From: Eubacterium sp. 1001713B170207_170306_E7
Lineage (GTDB): Bacteria; Bacillota; Clostridia; Eubacteriales; Eubacteriaceae
Reading direction: 5' to 3'
DNA: 64,000 bases
Assembly (NCBI RefSeq): GCF_015547515.1
Contig: NZ_JADMVE010000004.1
Coordinates: 124,001-188,000, forward strand
Positions 1 to 7,412 of this stretch are shown piece by piece. The notes beneath the pieces are model-generated. The model saw only the letters and a program-made list of their open reading frames with translations. It was not told the origin of the DNA and did not search any database. Position 1 is the stretch's first letter. Every line of letters begins with the position of its first letter. The translations under genes and the position numbers were made by a program.

Positions 1-1166
1 TCATAGATAAGCTTCAGATCAATGAGCGAGGCTCCGGGATAATAACCTGCGTGGCACAGCCGGTGCGCGTGTACCTCCTGATAAGAAATACCCATTTTTT
101 TAAGACGGGCAACATTATTTCCCGTCACAGCGGCTGTCTGATCAAAAATTTTGAGGATGGAAGTTCCCTGGAGGCCATTGTTGACTGTAGGCAGACCTGC
201 CAGATGGTCCGCGAGCACGCGTCCCTGCCGGCTGGCCGGTCCCGCGTGCGCCGCCGCGTAGGGCTGCTTGTCCACAAAGTTCTGTACCTGGATGGCGTCG
301 CCGATGGCGTAAATGCCGTCCACCGGGGTCAGCAGGTCCGCGTCCAGGGCAGCGTAGGTCTGGGTGGTGACAATGTAGCCGGCCTCGTTGACTCTGAGGC
401 CCGCCCGCCGGGCCAGTCCGCTTTCAGGCTTCACCCCCGTGGTCAGCACTGCCAAATCACACTCCAGCGCACGTCCCGACTCCAGCACCAGGATTCTGCC
501 CTCATTCTCGAAGCGGCTTGCGCCATCCTCCAGAATAATGCCCACGCCGTGGGCATTGAGCGTGCGGTGCAGTATCTGGGCCATTTCAAAATCAAAAGCT
601 CCCAGAAGCTGCCGTCTTTTTTCGACAATGGTCACCGCCAGGCCCAGCCGGCTCAGGTTTTCAGCCATCTCAACGCCCGCGAAGCCGCCGCCGATCACGA
701 CTGCGCGCTCAGGGGCGAGGGCTGCGCACGCTTTCTTAAGCGCGTCGGCGTCCCGGACCTCCTTCAGGGTAAAGGCGTTGTCCGCAGCGTCCATTCCCGG
801 CAGCTCCGGCACAGCCGGCCGGGACCCGGGCGAGAGGATCAGCTTGTCATAACGTTCCTCATAGGTCTCGCCCGTCTCCAGGTTTTGTACCAGCACGCTC
901 TTGTTGTCCCGGTTGATGGACAGCACCTCACTGCCACAACGGATATCCAGACGGTAACGCTTCGCAAGCCCTGGGGCTGTCTCGGCAAACAGCGCCTGCC
1001 GCCGACCGATAACGTCCCCGATGTAGTACGGAAGGCCGCAGCCAGCATAAGAAATATGCCCGCTCCGCTCAAACAGGATGATCTCATCCTCCTCGCTCAA
1101 ACGTCTCAGCCTCGCCGCGGCCGAAGCACCGCCGGTCATCCCGCCGATGATCAGTATTTTCTTCAT
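1..1166 (-). CDS. FAD-dependent CoA-disulfide reductase / NADH oxidase family protein (3' end outside window)
   Basis: Class III pyridine nucleotide-disulfide oxidoreductase, expected to use FAD and NAD(P)H to reduce a small disulfide (CoA disulfide), oxygen or peroxide. Seen: an N-terminal dinucleotide fold starting MKKILIIGG, then SYAGCGLPYYIG with the redox-active Cys at residue 43, the position and context usual for CoA-disulfide reductases. Near the left edge, residues around CHAGYYPGAS belong to the C-terminal dimerisation domain. Some 388 codons are visible and the gene runs off base 1, so a C-terminal rhodanese or other fusion cannot be excluded. The ATG follows a strong AGGAGGAAG. 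It is divergent from the Bce-type module and has its own consensus promoter with a leader of about 120 nt. Substrate (CoA disulfide, O2 or polysulfide) is not resolved. Confidence 0.88.
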   Translation of the reverse strand, partial: MKKILIIGGMTGGASAAARLRRLSEEDEIILFERSGHISYAGCGLPYYIGDVIGRRQALFAETAPGLAKRYRLDIRCGSEVLSINRDNKSVLVQNLETGETYEERYDKLILSPGSRPAVPELPGMDAADNAFTLKEVRDADALKKACAALAPERAVVIGGGFAGVEMAENLSRLGLAVTIVEKRRQLLGAFDFEMAQILHRTLNAHGVGIILEDGASRFENEGRILVLESGRALECDLAVLTTGVKPESGLARRAGLRVNEAGYIVTTQTYAALDADLLTPVDGIYAIGDAIQVQNFVDKQPYAAAHAGPASRQGRVLADHLAGLPTVNNGLQGTSILKIFDQTAAVTGNNVARLKKMGISYQEVHAHRLCHAGYYPGASLIDLKLIY

Positions 1167-1290
1167 CTAACTTCCTCCTCAGAAGTGCGTTCCCATGTCG
1201 AGATTATGACATGGTTATTGAACTTATGACACTTTTATACCCAACTTTACTGCAAATAAAAACAAGTTGCTATTTTTTCATAATATGCAC

Positions 1291-1319
1291 ATTATACGTT
1301 TAAAAGAAACATCTGTCAA
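1291..1319 (-). promoter_or_regulatory. Consensus sigma-A promoter for the disulfide reductase
   Basis: Read on the minus strand, TTGACA (1319-1314), a 17-bp spacer and TATAAT (1296-1291) match the housekeeping consensus exactly. The leader to the ATG at 1166 is about 120 nt. It contains two direct copies of TTATGACA (1204-1211 and 1224-1231, plus-strand reading, 20-bp period) and a 7-bp inverted repeat CCATGTC/GACATGG (1193-1199/1208-1214). Confidence 0.8.
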
Positions 1320-1419
1320 TGTGAGCCGCCGCTTTTCCAAAGTAATTGAAAAAAGTTAATGAAACCCGGCCAGTGTTCATGATAAGATAAAAAGACCAAT
1401 GATCTTAAGGAGGCTTTGT

Positions 1420-2079
1420 ATGAGAATTATGATCATCGAGGATGATCCCAAAATCCGCCGGGAGCTCAGCGAGTTTCTGAGCCGCTATGGCTATGAGCCT
1501 GTCCTTCCGGACAGCCTTGACCACATTGTGGAATCCACCCTGGCAGACCTGCCGGACCTCATCCTGCTGGACATCAACCTGCCCGTTTACGACGGGTACT
1601 ACATCTGCCGCGAAATCCGAAAGCAGTCCGAGGTACCCATCATCATCGTTACCAGCCGGGACAGCGAGTTTGATGAGCTCATGAGCATGAACCTGGGCGC
1701 GGACGACTATATTACCAAGCCCTACAACACACAGATCCTTCTGGCGCGCATCGCCTCTGTGCTCAAAAGAGCCAATCCGGCCGGGGGCTCCACCATGACC
1801 CATAACGGCCTCACCCTGGACCTCTCCCGCAGCGTGATCCTGTCCGCCGGCGGCGAGACCGAGCTCACAAAGAACGAAGCCGGGATACTGAGGCTGCTGC
1901 TGTCCCACAAGAACGAAATCGTCTCCCGCGAGGCCATCATGAACGCCCTCTGGCAGTCCGACGCCTTTGTGGACGACAATACCCTCACGGTTAACATCAA
2001 CCGCCTGCGCCGCAAGATCGGTGAAATCGGGCTGAAGGACTACCTGGTAACCAAGCGCGGCCAGGGCTATATGGTGTGA
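1420..2079 (+). CDS. OmpR-family response regulator (BceR-like)
   Basis: Two-component response regulator of 219 aa: receiver domain (about residues 1-115), then a winged-helix DNA-binding domain. The acidic pocket (EDD at 7-9), phospho-acceptor Asp51 in LLDINLP and conserved Lys100 in ITKP are present. The start chosen is the ATG at 1420, 7 nt after AGGAGG; an in-frame ATG at 1399 lacks a ribosome site. It lies 3 bp upstream of its histidine kinase and in front of an ABC ATPase/permease pair, the BceRSAB arrangement of antimicrobial-peptide sensing and resistance modules in Firmicutes. Likely target: the promoter ahead of the ABC genes (direct repeats at 3107-3122). The inducing peptide is unknown. 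Confidence 0.92.
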   Translation: MRIMIIEDDPKIRRELSEFLSRYGYEPVLPDSLDHIVESTLADLPDLILLDINLPVYDGYYICREIRKQSEVPIIIVTSRDSEFDELMSMNLGADDYITKPYNTQILLARIASVLKRANPAGGSTMTHNGLTLDLSRSVILSAGGETELTKNEAGILRLLLSHKNEIVSREAIMNALWQSDAFVDDNTLTVNINRLRRKIGEIGLKDYLVTKRGQGYMV

Positions 2080-2082
2080 GCC

Positions 2083-3099
2083 ATGCGTTTTCTGGATTAT
2101 GTCAAGGACAAGCTTCTGTTTTTGGCGGTTTCGGCTGTACTGCTGCTCTTTATGGGCTTCAGTCTGGAGCTGCTGCGGGTGGACAGGGGCTCCCGGCTGT
2201 ACCTCATGCTGGTGCTCGGCTTTGCCCTGGCCCTTATTTTTCTGGCCGAGTATTTCATGAAAGCCCATTTTTACAAGGATGTCTGCCAAAAGCTGGACCG
2301 GCTCGACAAAAAATACCTTTTGTCCGAGCTGATCAGCCGGCCCGCCATATACGAGGGCCGTATTCTGTACGACGTCCTGAAAGCGGCCAGCAAGAGCATG
2401 AACGACGAGATCGCCGTCTACCGCCACAGCTCAAACGCGTACCGGGAATACATTGAGACCTGGGTGCACGAGGTCAAAACCCCCATCGCCTCCGCCGGGC
2501 TCATCATCGAGAACCACCAGAATCCCGTGACGCTCTCCATCGGCGAGGAGATCGACCAGATCGAGGGCTATGTGAACCAGGCCCTCTTTTACTCCCGCAG
2601 CAGCGGCGTCGAAAAGGACTACGTGATCAGGCGGACCCTGCTTCAGGACCTGGTAAACCCGGTCCTCCGGAAGACTGCCAAAACCTTTATCAGCCGGAAG
2701 ATCAGGCTTTCCACCAGCGGGCTGGACCGGACGGTCTTTACCGATCCCAAATGGACTGATTTTATCCTCGGCCAGCTTCTGGACAATGCCTTAAAATACC
2801 TGGACGAAAATGCCCAGGCCCCGCCGGAGATCACCATCTCAGCTATGTCCGGCAGCGCGGAGATTATTTTATCCATCACCGACAACGGGATCGGCATCCC
2901 GCCGGAGGACATCGACCGGATATTTGATAAGGGCTTCACAGGCAGCAACGGCCGCCAGGGCAGCTCCAAGGCCACCGGGATCGGCCTCTACCTCTGTAAA
3001 AAGCTCTGCGGGAAGCTGGGCCTGGGCCTGAGCGTCGAATCCCAGCCCGGCCGCGGCACCACAGCCGCCATTCACTTTCCGGTCCATGAGCAAATGTGA
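2083..3099 (+). CDS. Intramembrane-sensing histidine kinase (BceS-like)
   Basis: Sensor kinase of 338 aa. Two N-terminal membrane helices (about 9-31 and 38-58) are joined by a loop of only a few residues, so there is no extracellular sensor domain; this is the hallmark of BceS-type kinases, which sense through their partner ABC permease. The H-box WVHEVKTPIAS places the phospho-His at 129. The ATPase domain has the N box DNALKYL, the G1 box DNGIGIPPEDIDRIFDKGF and the G2 box TGIGLYL. The gene follows the regulator stop codon after 3 bp with a poor ribosome site, suggesting translational coupling. Confidence 0.92.
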   Translation: MRFLDYVKDKLLFLAVSAVLLLFMGFSLELLRVDRGSRLYLMLVLGFALALIFLAEYFMKAHFYKDVCQKLDRLDKKYLLSELISRPAIYEGRILYDVLKAASKSMNDEIAVYRHSSNAYREYIETWVHEVKTPIASAGLIIENHQNPVTLSIGEEIDQIEGYVNQALFYSRSSGVEKDYVIRRTLLQDLVNPVLRKTAKTFISRKIRLSTSGLDRTVFTDPKWTDFILGQLLDNALKYLDENAQAPPEITISAMSGSAEIILSITDNGIGIPPEDIDRIFDKGFTGSNGRQGSSKATGIGLYLCKKLCGKLGLGLSVESQPGRGTTAAIHFPVHEQM

Positions 3100-3106
3100 C
3101 AAAAAT

Positions 3107-3160
3107 GTAAGCTTTCCGTAAGCCATTTCGATGGTTCGCAGCGCGGCATGGCAGTATACT
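3107..3160 (+). promoter_or_regulatory. Candidate BceR-type direct-repeat site and promoter of the ABC genes
   Basis: Two GTAAG words at 3107-3111 and 3118-3122 repeat with an 11-bp period, the spacing at which OmpR-family dimers bind. They sit upstream of a -10-like TATACT (3155-3160) whose -35 position (TGGTTC, 3132-3137) is poor, as expected for an activator-dependent promoter. The 103-bp gap between kinase and ATPase genes is otherwise empty. This is inferred from layout only. Confidence 0.45.
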
Positions 3161-3202
3161 ATAACCATCAAAGCAAAGCCAAGTGCTTGAAGGAGGTTCC
3201 TT

Positions 3203-3979
3203 ATGGAAAAAACAGCACCGATCCTGTCGGTACAGCATATCGAAAAATATTATGGAAACAACGGCAATATCACCAAGGCCGTGGACGACATCAGCTTCGA
3301 TGTCCTCAAGGGCGAATACATTGGAATCATGGGCGCCTCGGGCAGCGGCAAAACCACACTGCTCAACTGCGTATCCACCATCGACTCCGTGACCGCGGGC
3401 CACATTCTTATCCAGGACCGGGACATCACCGAGCTGCGCTCACGCCAGCTCTCAAAGTTCCGCCGCGAGCAGCTGGGCTTTATCTTCCAGGATTTCAACC
3501 TGTTAGATACTCTCAACGCCTACGAGAACATCGCCCTGGCCCTGACGATCCTCAGGGTTCCGGCCGCCACCATCGACAAGCGGGTGCGCAGCGTTGCCAA
3601 ACGCCTGCAGATCACCGATATTCTGGAAAAATATCCCTACCAGATCTCCGGCGGGCAGAAGCAGCGGGTTGCCAGCGCCCGGGCCATCATCACCAAGCCG
3701 GCGCTCATTCTGGCCGACGAGCCCACCGGCGCGCTGGATTCCAAATCCGCCCGCATGCTGCTCGAGGCCTTTGACACCCTCAACGAACAGCTCCATGCCA
3801 CCATCCTCATGGTCACCCACGACGCCTTTACCGCCAGCTACTGCAAGCGTATCCTCTTTATAAAGGACGGCAAAATCTTCAATGAGCTTGTCCGCGGCGA
3901 CGACAGCCGCAAGGTGTTCTTCAAGCGTATCATTGACGTGGTCAGCCTTCTGGGAGGAGGGAACAGCGATGTACTCTAA
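3203..3979 (+). CDS. ABC transporter ATP-binding protein (BceA-like)
   Basis: ATPase subunit of 258 aa, MacB/BceA type. Walker A GASGSGKT is at 44-51, the signature ISGGQKQR at about 148-155 and Walker B LILADEPTGALD at about 168-179, with a typical H-loop later (VTHD). AAGGAGG precedes the ATG. Its stop codon overlaps the start of the permease by 11 bp. In Bce systems this ATPase drives a permease that frees lipid II-cycle intermediates from peptide antibiotics and reports flux to the kinase. Confidence 0.94.
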   Translation: MEKTAPILSVQHIEKYYGNNGNITKAVDDISFDVLKGEYIGIMGASGSGKTTLLNCVSTIDSVTAGHILIQDRDITELRSRQLSKFRREQLGFIFQDFNLLDTLNAYENIALALTILRVPAATIDKRVRSVAKRLQITDILEKYPYQISGGQKQRVASARAIITKPALILADEPTGALDSKSARMLLEAFDTLNEQLHATILMVTHDAFTASYCKRILFIKDGKIFNELVRGDDSRKVFFKRIIDVVSLLGGGNSDVL

Positions 3980-5984
3980 ACTGGCTTTCCGCAATGTACG
4001 GCGCAGCGTCCGGGACTACACCATCTATTTCCTGACCCTCACCTTTGGCGTGTGTGTGTTCTATGTCTTTAACGCCATCGAGTCCCAGCAGGCCATGATG
4101 AGCATCAGCACAAGCGACGAGCAGGCCCTCCAGAGCCTGACCATGATCATGAGCTACGTCTCGGTGTTCATCTCGGTTATCCTGGGCTTCCTGATCCTCT
4201 ATGCCAATAAGTTTCTGATCAAGCGGCGGAAAAAGGAACTGGGCGTCTATATGACCCTGGGCATGGACAAAAGCAAAATGTCCTGGATTTTGATGCTCGA
4301 AACGCTCCTAATCGGCATTGTCTCTCTGACGGTGGGGCTGTTTCTGGGCTTTCTGCTCTCCGAGGGCCTGGCCGTGGTAACGGCCAAAATGTTTGAGGCC
4401 GCCTTTACCGAGTTCAAATTTGTGTTTTCGCCTGCTGCCTGCGGCAAGACCGTGCTCTATTTCAGCCTGATTTTTGTCATGGTCATGCTGTTCAACAGCC
4501 TGTCCATCTCGAAGTACAAGCTCATCGACCTGCTGAGCGCCGACAAGAAAAACGAAACCTTTAAAATCAAAAAGCTCTGGCACTCAGTGGTGATCTTCAT
4601 CGCCGCCCTCATCCTGATCGGCGCCGCTTATTACCTGATCATCGACAACGGTCTCATGAACATCAACGCTCAGTTTGCGGCCGCGCTGGTCTGCGGCTCC
4701 GTCGGGACACTGCTGTTCTTCATGTCCCTGTCCGGCTTCCTGCTGCGTCTGGTTCAGTCCAACAAAAAGCTGTACTTGCGGGGGCTCAATATGTTTGTGC
4801 TCCGCCAGCTCAACAGCAAAATCAACACCACCTTTATTTCCATGACCGTTATCTGTATCATGCTGCTGTTTACCATCGGCACCCTGTCCAGCGGTATCAG
4901 TCTGGCCGATGTGCTCACAAGCTCGGCAGAAAAGACAACGCCTTTTGACGCCACCATCACCAGCGGTCCGGAAAACCCCGCCCTGGAGGACGAGCCCATC
5001 TATGAGGACATCGCGGCGGCGCTGGCCGCCCAGGGCGTCGACCTGAGCCGCTTCGCCCGCGAAACCAGCCAGATCATCTACCGCAGCAGCGACGTGCCCA
5101 ACGCCGTCCTGTTTGAGTACTCGACAGAGGGAATTAAAAACATGCTGACCGGAGAGGCCTTCGAGCGTTTTAAACAATTCCCCATTTCGGTCGTTTCACT
5201 GTCCGACTTCAACGCCCAGATGGCCCTGCTCGGCAGGGATCCCATCACCCTGGAGGACGGCCAGTTCCGGCTCTTTTACGACATGCCTCAGGTTACCCCG
5301 TCGGTTGACTCCTTCCTTGAGCAAAACGGAAAGGTCATTCTCAATGGCACAGCCCTTGAAAGCGCCGGCCCGGCCCTTGACTGTACCATCGGCACCAGCT
5401 TCGCGTTCAGCAACAGCGGTACCTTCGTCGTAAACGACGAGCTGGCCCAAGGCCTGCCCTTTTACAGCGCGCAGCTCAACATAAATTATAAAGAGCCCGC
5501 CGCCGCTTCGAGCGAAGCCTTAATGCAGTACGATGGGCTGCTGACCCCGCAGAACGGTTTCTTTACCATCACCAAAGAAGACATGTACGCCCAGGGCACC
5601 ACCATGAAAATCACCACCTCCTATGTGGGGATTTACGTCGGCATTATTTTCCTGATCGCCAGCGCCGCCATCCTGGCGCTTCAGCAGCTGTCCGAGGCCT
5701 CGGACAACACCGAGCGCTACGCCCTGCTCCGCAAGATCGGGGCCGACGACAAAATGATCCGCCACGCCCTGTTCATCCAGATTGCCATCTACTTCCTGAT
5801 GCCCCTGGCCCTCGCCATCATTCACGCCATTGTGGGCCTCAAGGTCGCTAACGACTTTATTGCCTTCTTCGGCCATGTCAATGTCGCGGGCAACACCAGC
5901 GTCACCGCGCTGATCCTGGTGCTTATCTACGGCGGCTATTTCCTGGCCACCTATTTCGGCAGCAAAAATATGATTAAGGCTTAA
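3969..5984 (+). CDS. Bce-type ABC transporter permease
   Basis: Permease of 671 aa. An initial helix near the N-terminus is followed by further membrane segments, then a large extracytoplasmic domain of about 200 residues (roughly 310-530) and three C-terminal helices; this is the ten-helix BceB plan, whose big loop determines peptide specificity. The start at 3969 is chosen because GGGAGGAGGG lies just upstream and the 11-bp overlap with the ATPase gene suggests coupling; an in-frame ATG at 3882 falls inside the ATPase gene and has no site. It is the last gene of the module; a hairpin lies 2 bp after the stop codon. The cognate peptide cannot be read from sequence. Confidence 0.93.
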   Translation: MYSKLAFRNVRRSVRDYTIYFLTLTFGVCVFYVFNAIESQQAMMSISTSDEQALQSLTMIMSYVSVFISVILGFLILYANKFLIKRRKKELGVYMTLGMDKSKMSWILMLETLLIGIVSLTVGLFLGFLLSEGLAVVTAKMFEAAFTEFKFVFSPAACGKTVLYFSLIFVMVMLFNSLSISKYKLIDLLSADKKNETFKIKKLWHSVVIFIAALILIGAAYYLIIDNGLMNINAQFAAALVCGSVGTLLFFMSLSGFLLRLVQSNKKLYLRGLNMFVLRQLNSKINTTFISMTVICIMLLFTIGTLSSGISLADVLTSSAEKTTPFDATITSGPENPALEDEPIYEDIAAALAAQGVDLSRFARETSQIIYRSSDVPNAVLFEYSTEGIKNMLTGEAFERFKQFPISVVSLSDFNAQMALLGRDPITLEDGQFRLFYDMPQVTPSVDSFLEQNGKVILNGTALESAGPALDCTIGTSFAFSNSGTFVVNDELAQGLPFYSAQLNINYKEPAAASSEALMQYDGLLTPQNGFFTITKEDMYAQGTTMKITTSYVGIYVGIIFLIASAAILALQQLSEASDNTERYALLRKIGADDKMIRHALFIQIAIYFLMPLALAIIHAIVGLKVANDFIAFFGHVNVAGNTSVTALILVLIYGGYFLATYFGSKNMIKA

Positions 5985-5985
5985 A

Positions 5986-6030
5986 CGCAAAAAGAGATGA
6001 TGCGGCGAAACACCGTATCATCTCTTTGCG
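5986..6030. terminator. GAAAC-loop hairpin, copy 1 (bidirectional terminator)
   Basis: The stem is built on CGCAAA and GAGATGATGCGG, with a GAAAC-containing loop and the partner CCGTATCATCTC, ending TTTGCG. T-rich flanks on both strands suit termination of the Bce-type operon and of anything reading out of ispA. Confidence 0.65.
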
Positions 6031-6262
6031 TATCCGAAAATCTTAAGGGACGAAGCCTTTTACCTAAGGAAGAAAAGGTTGTCCTGCGGGCACTGTCCCT
6101 GAAACTGTATCTTCTTCACAAAAGCTTATGTGATCTTTCGTGAATGTCCGGCTGAACCGGCAAATCCCCACGGTTCCCGGCCGTTTACAAAAGCGCCTGG
6201 ACACCTTTTCTTATCTGGATAAAAGGCGCAGTCCCGGACAGTGTCACACCTTTGACAGCCTG

Positions 6263-6300
6263 AGAGATGATGCGGCGAAACACCGCATCATCTCTTTTTA
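6263..6300 (+). terminator. GAAAC-loop hairpin, copy 2
   Basis: A 13-bp stem AGAGATGATGCGG (6263-6275) / CCGCATCATCTCT (6283-6295) is followed by TTTTTA on the plus strand. It differs from copy 1 by one base in the shared core and abuts the ispA stop codon at 6301. Confidence 0.65.
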
Positions 6301-7194
6301 TCAGTTTTCCCTCTGGCAGATGTATTTCGCCATCTCCTCTAAAAATGAGGTGTCGTGGTCAATGGTTGCCAGCGCGTCCAGCGCGCCGTTTTCCAGCTCG
6401 CGGATTTTTTCCTGTGAAGAGGCCATGCCGTAGAGCGAGACAAAGGTCGATTTGTGGTTCTTTTCATCGCTGCCAATGGGTTTTCCCAGGGTCTTTTCAT
6501 CTCCGGTCACATCCAAAATGTCGTCGACAATCTGGAAAGCCAGGCCGATTTTTTCGCTGTAGGTTTCCAGCGCGTCCCGCTCCTCGCCCGTAACCTTCGC
6601 GACAAACCCGCCACAGAGCACAGCCGCCTTCAGCAGCGCGCCCGTCTTATGCGCGTGAATGTAGTACATCTTTTCCTCATTAATGGCCTCATTCTCGCTG
6701 AGAATATCACCCGTCTGTCCGCCGATCATGCCGTTTACGCCCGACGAATGGGCCAGATAGCTGAGGGCACGGGTGTAGTGAAAGGTTTTGGACGGGTCCA
6801 CTGGAATACCCGCGATGGCGGTTTCCATGGCGTAGTTCAAAAGCGCGTCCCCTGCCAGGATCGCCATATTTTCACCGTAAACCTTGTGGTTGGTGGGCTT
6901 TCCACGGCGCAGGTCATCGTTGTCCATGGCCGGCAGGTCGTCGTGGATCAATGAGTAGGTGTGAATCATCTCAATGGCACAGGCCAGCGGCTTGGCGTCC
7001 GCCGGGTCGCCCCCCAGGCACCGGCAGGTTTCCTTCATCAGAATCGGCCTTAAACGCTTGCCCCCCGCGAAAAGACTGTATTTCATGGCGCTGACAATAA
7101 TGTCCGGCGTATCAAATTTCCGGTCAAAGCAGGCGAGCAGCTCGTGGTCCGTTTCCTTTACTTTTTCCGACAGGATTTCTTTAAATGGTCTCAT
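6301..7194 (-). CDS. ispA: Polyprenyl (farnesyl/geranylgeranyl) diphosphate synthase
   Basis: Short-chain trans-prenyltransferase of 297 aa that condenses IPP with allylic diphosphates for quinone and carrier-lipid precursors. The first Asp-rich motif DDLPAMDND starts near residue 85 and the second, DDILD, near 217, followed by the usual GK..GSDEKN..TFV segment; GGKRLRP at about 44-50 binds diphosphate. The ATG overlaps the xseB stop codon (ATGA), and the xseB-ispA pairing is standard in Firmicutes. Exact chain length (C15 or C20) is not decided here. It is the last gene of the 6.3-11.5 kb run. Confidence 0.93.
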   Translation of the reverse strand: MRPFKEILSEKVKETDHELLACFDRKFDTPDIIVSAMKYSLFAGGKRLRPILMKETCRCLGGDPADAKPLACAIEMIHTYSLIHDDLPAMDNDDLRRGKPTNHKVYGENMAILAGDALLNYAMETAIAGIPVDPSKTFHYTRALSYLAHSSGVNGMIGGQTGDILSENEAINEEKMYYIHAHKTGALLKAAVLCGGFVAKVTGEERDALETYSEKIGLAFQIVDDILDVTGDEKTLGKPIGSDEKNHKSTFVSLYGMASSQEKIRELENGALDALATIDHDTSFLEEMAKYICQREN

Positions 7195-7412
7195 TCCTCT
7201 ATCTCTCCTTCATAAGGCGTCTCCTGGTTATCGGCTGTCAGAATCATGACTTTTTCCTCAATGCCGTCCAGGTCGCTGCCGCATTCCTTTACCAGCTTCA
7301 TGCCCTCCTCAAAAAGGGCCAGTGATTTCTCAAGATCTAGATCATTCTGCTCCAGGGCTTCCGCAATGGTCTCGAGCCGCGTAATTTTTGTTTTTAACTT
7401 TTTGGTTGCCAT
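7191..7412 (-). CDS. xseB: Exodeoxyribonuclease VII small subunit
   Basis: A 73-aa helical protein with the family's coiled region (TIAEALEQNDLDLEKSLALFEEGMKL), about the usual length. It associates with XseA to form the single-strand exonuclease. AAGGAGG precedes the ATG, which lies inside the last 19 bp of xseA; the stop overlaps ispA. The C-terminal tail is acidic. Confidence 0.93.
   Translation of the reverse strand: MATKKLKTKITRLETIAEALEQNDLDLEKSLALFEEGMKLVKECGSDLDGIEEKVMILTADNQETPYEGEIEE

Larger units (their letters stand above)
5985..6300. repeat. 315-bp symmetric hairpin-bounded element between convergent genes
   Basis: Non-coding gap between the permease and ispA. It is bounded by two near-identical GAAAC-loop hairpins (5986-6030 and 6263-6295; core offset 270 bp). 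Between them lies an imperfect inverted repeat: 6047-6084 (GGGAC, GCCTTTTA, GAAAAGGTTGTCC) against 6199-6235 (GGACACCTTTTC, TAAAAGGC, GTCCC). Inside that are smaller stems TCACA/TGTGA (6116-6120/6129-6133) and GAACCG/CGGTTC (6154-6159/6171-6176). No plausible reading frame is seen. It may be a MITE/REP-like repeat, a structured RNA or a complex bidirectional terminator. A third copy of the hairpin alone is at 17192-17230. Confidence 0.7.

Noticed and set aside
51-1229. 392-codon open frame on the plus strand
   Set aside because: It is the complement of the disulfide reductase gene, has no ribosome site, and its translation resembles no protein family; the minus strand shows clear FAD and redox-Cys motifs.
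1405-2427. 340-codon open frame antisense to the regulator and kinase genes
   Set aside because: A shadow of high-GC third positions; the plus-strand frames carry complete receiver, winged-helix and kinase motifs.
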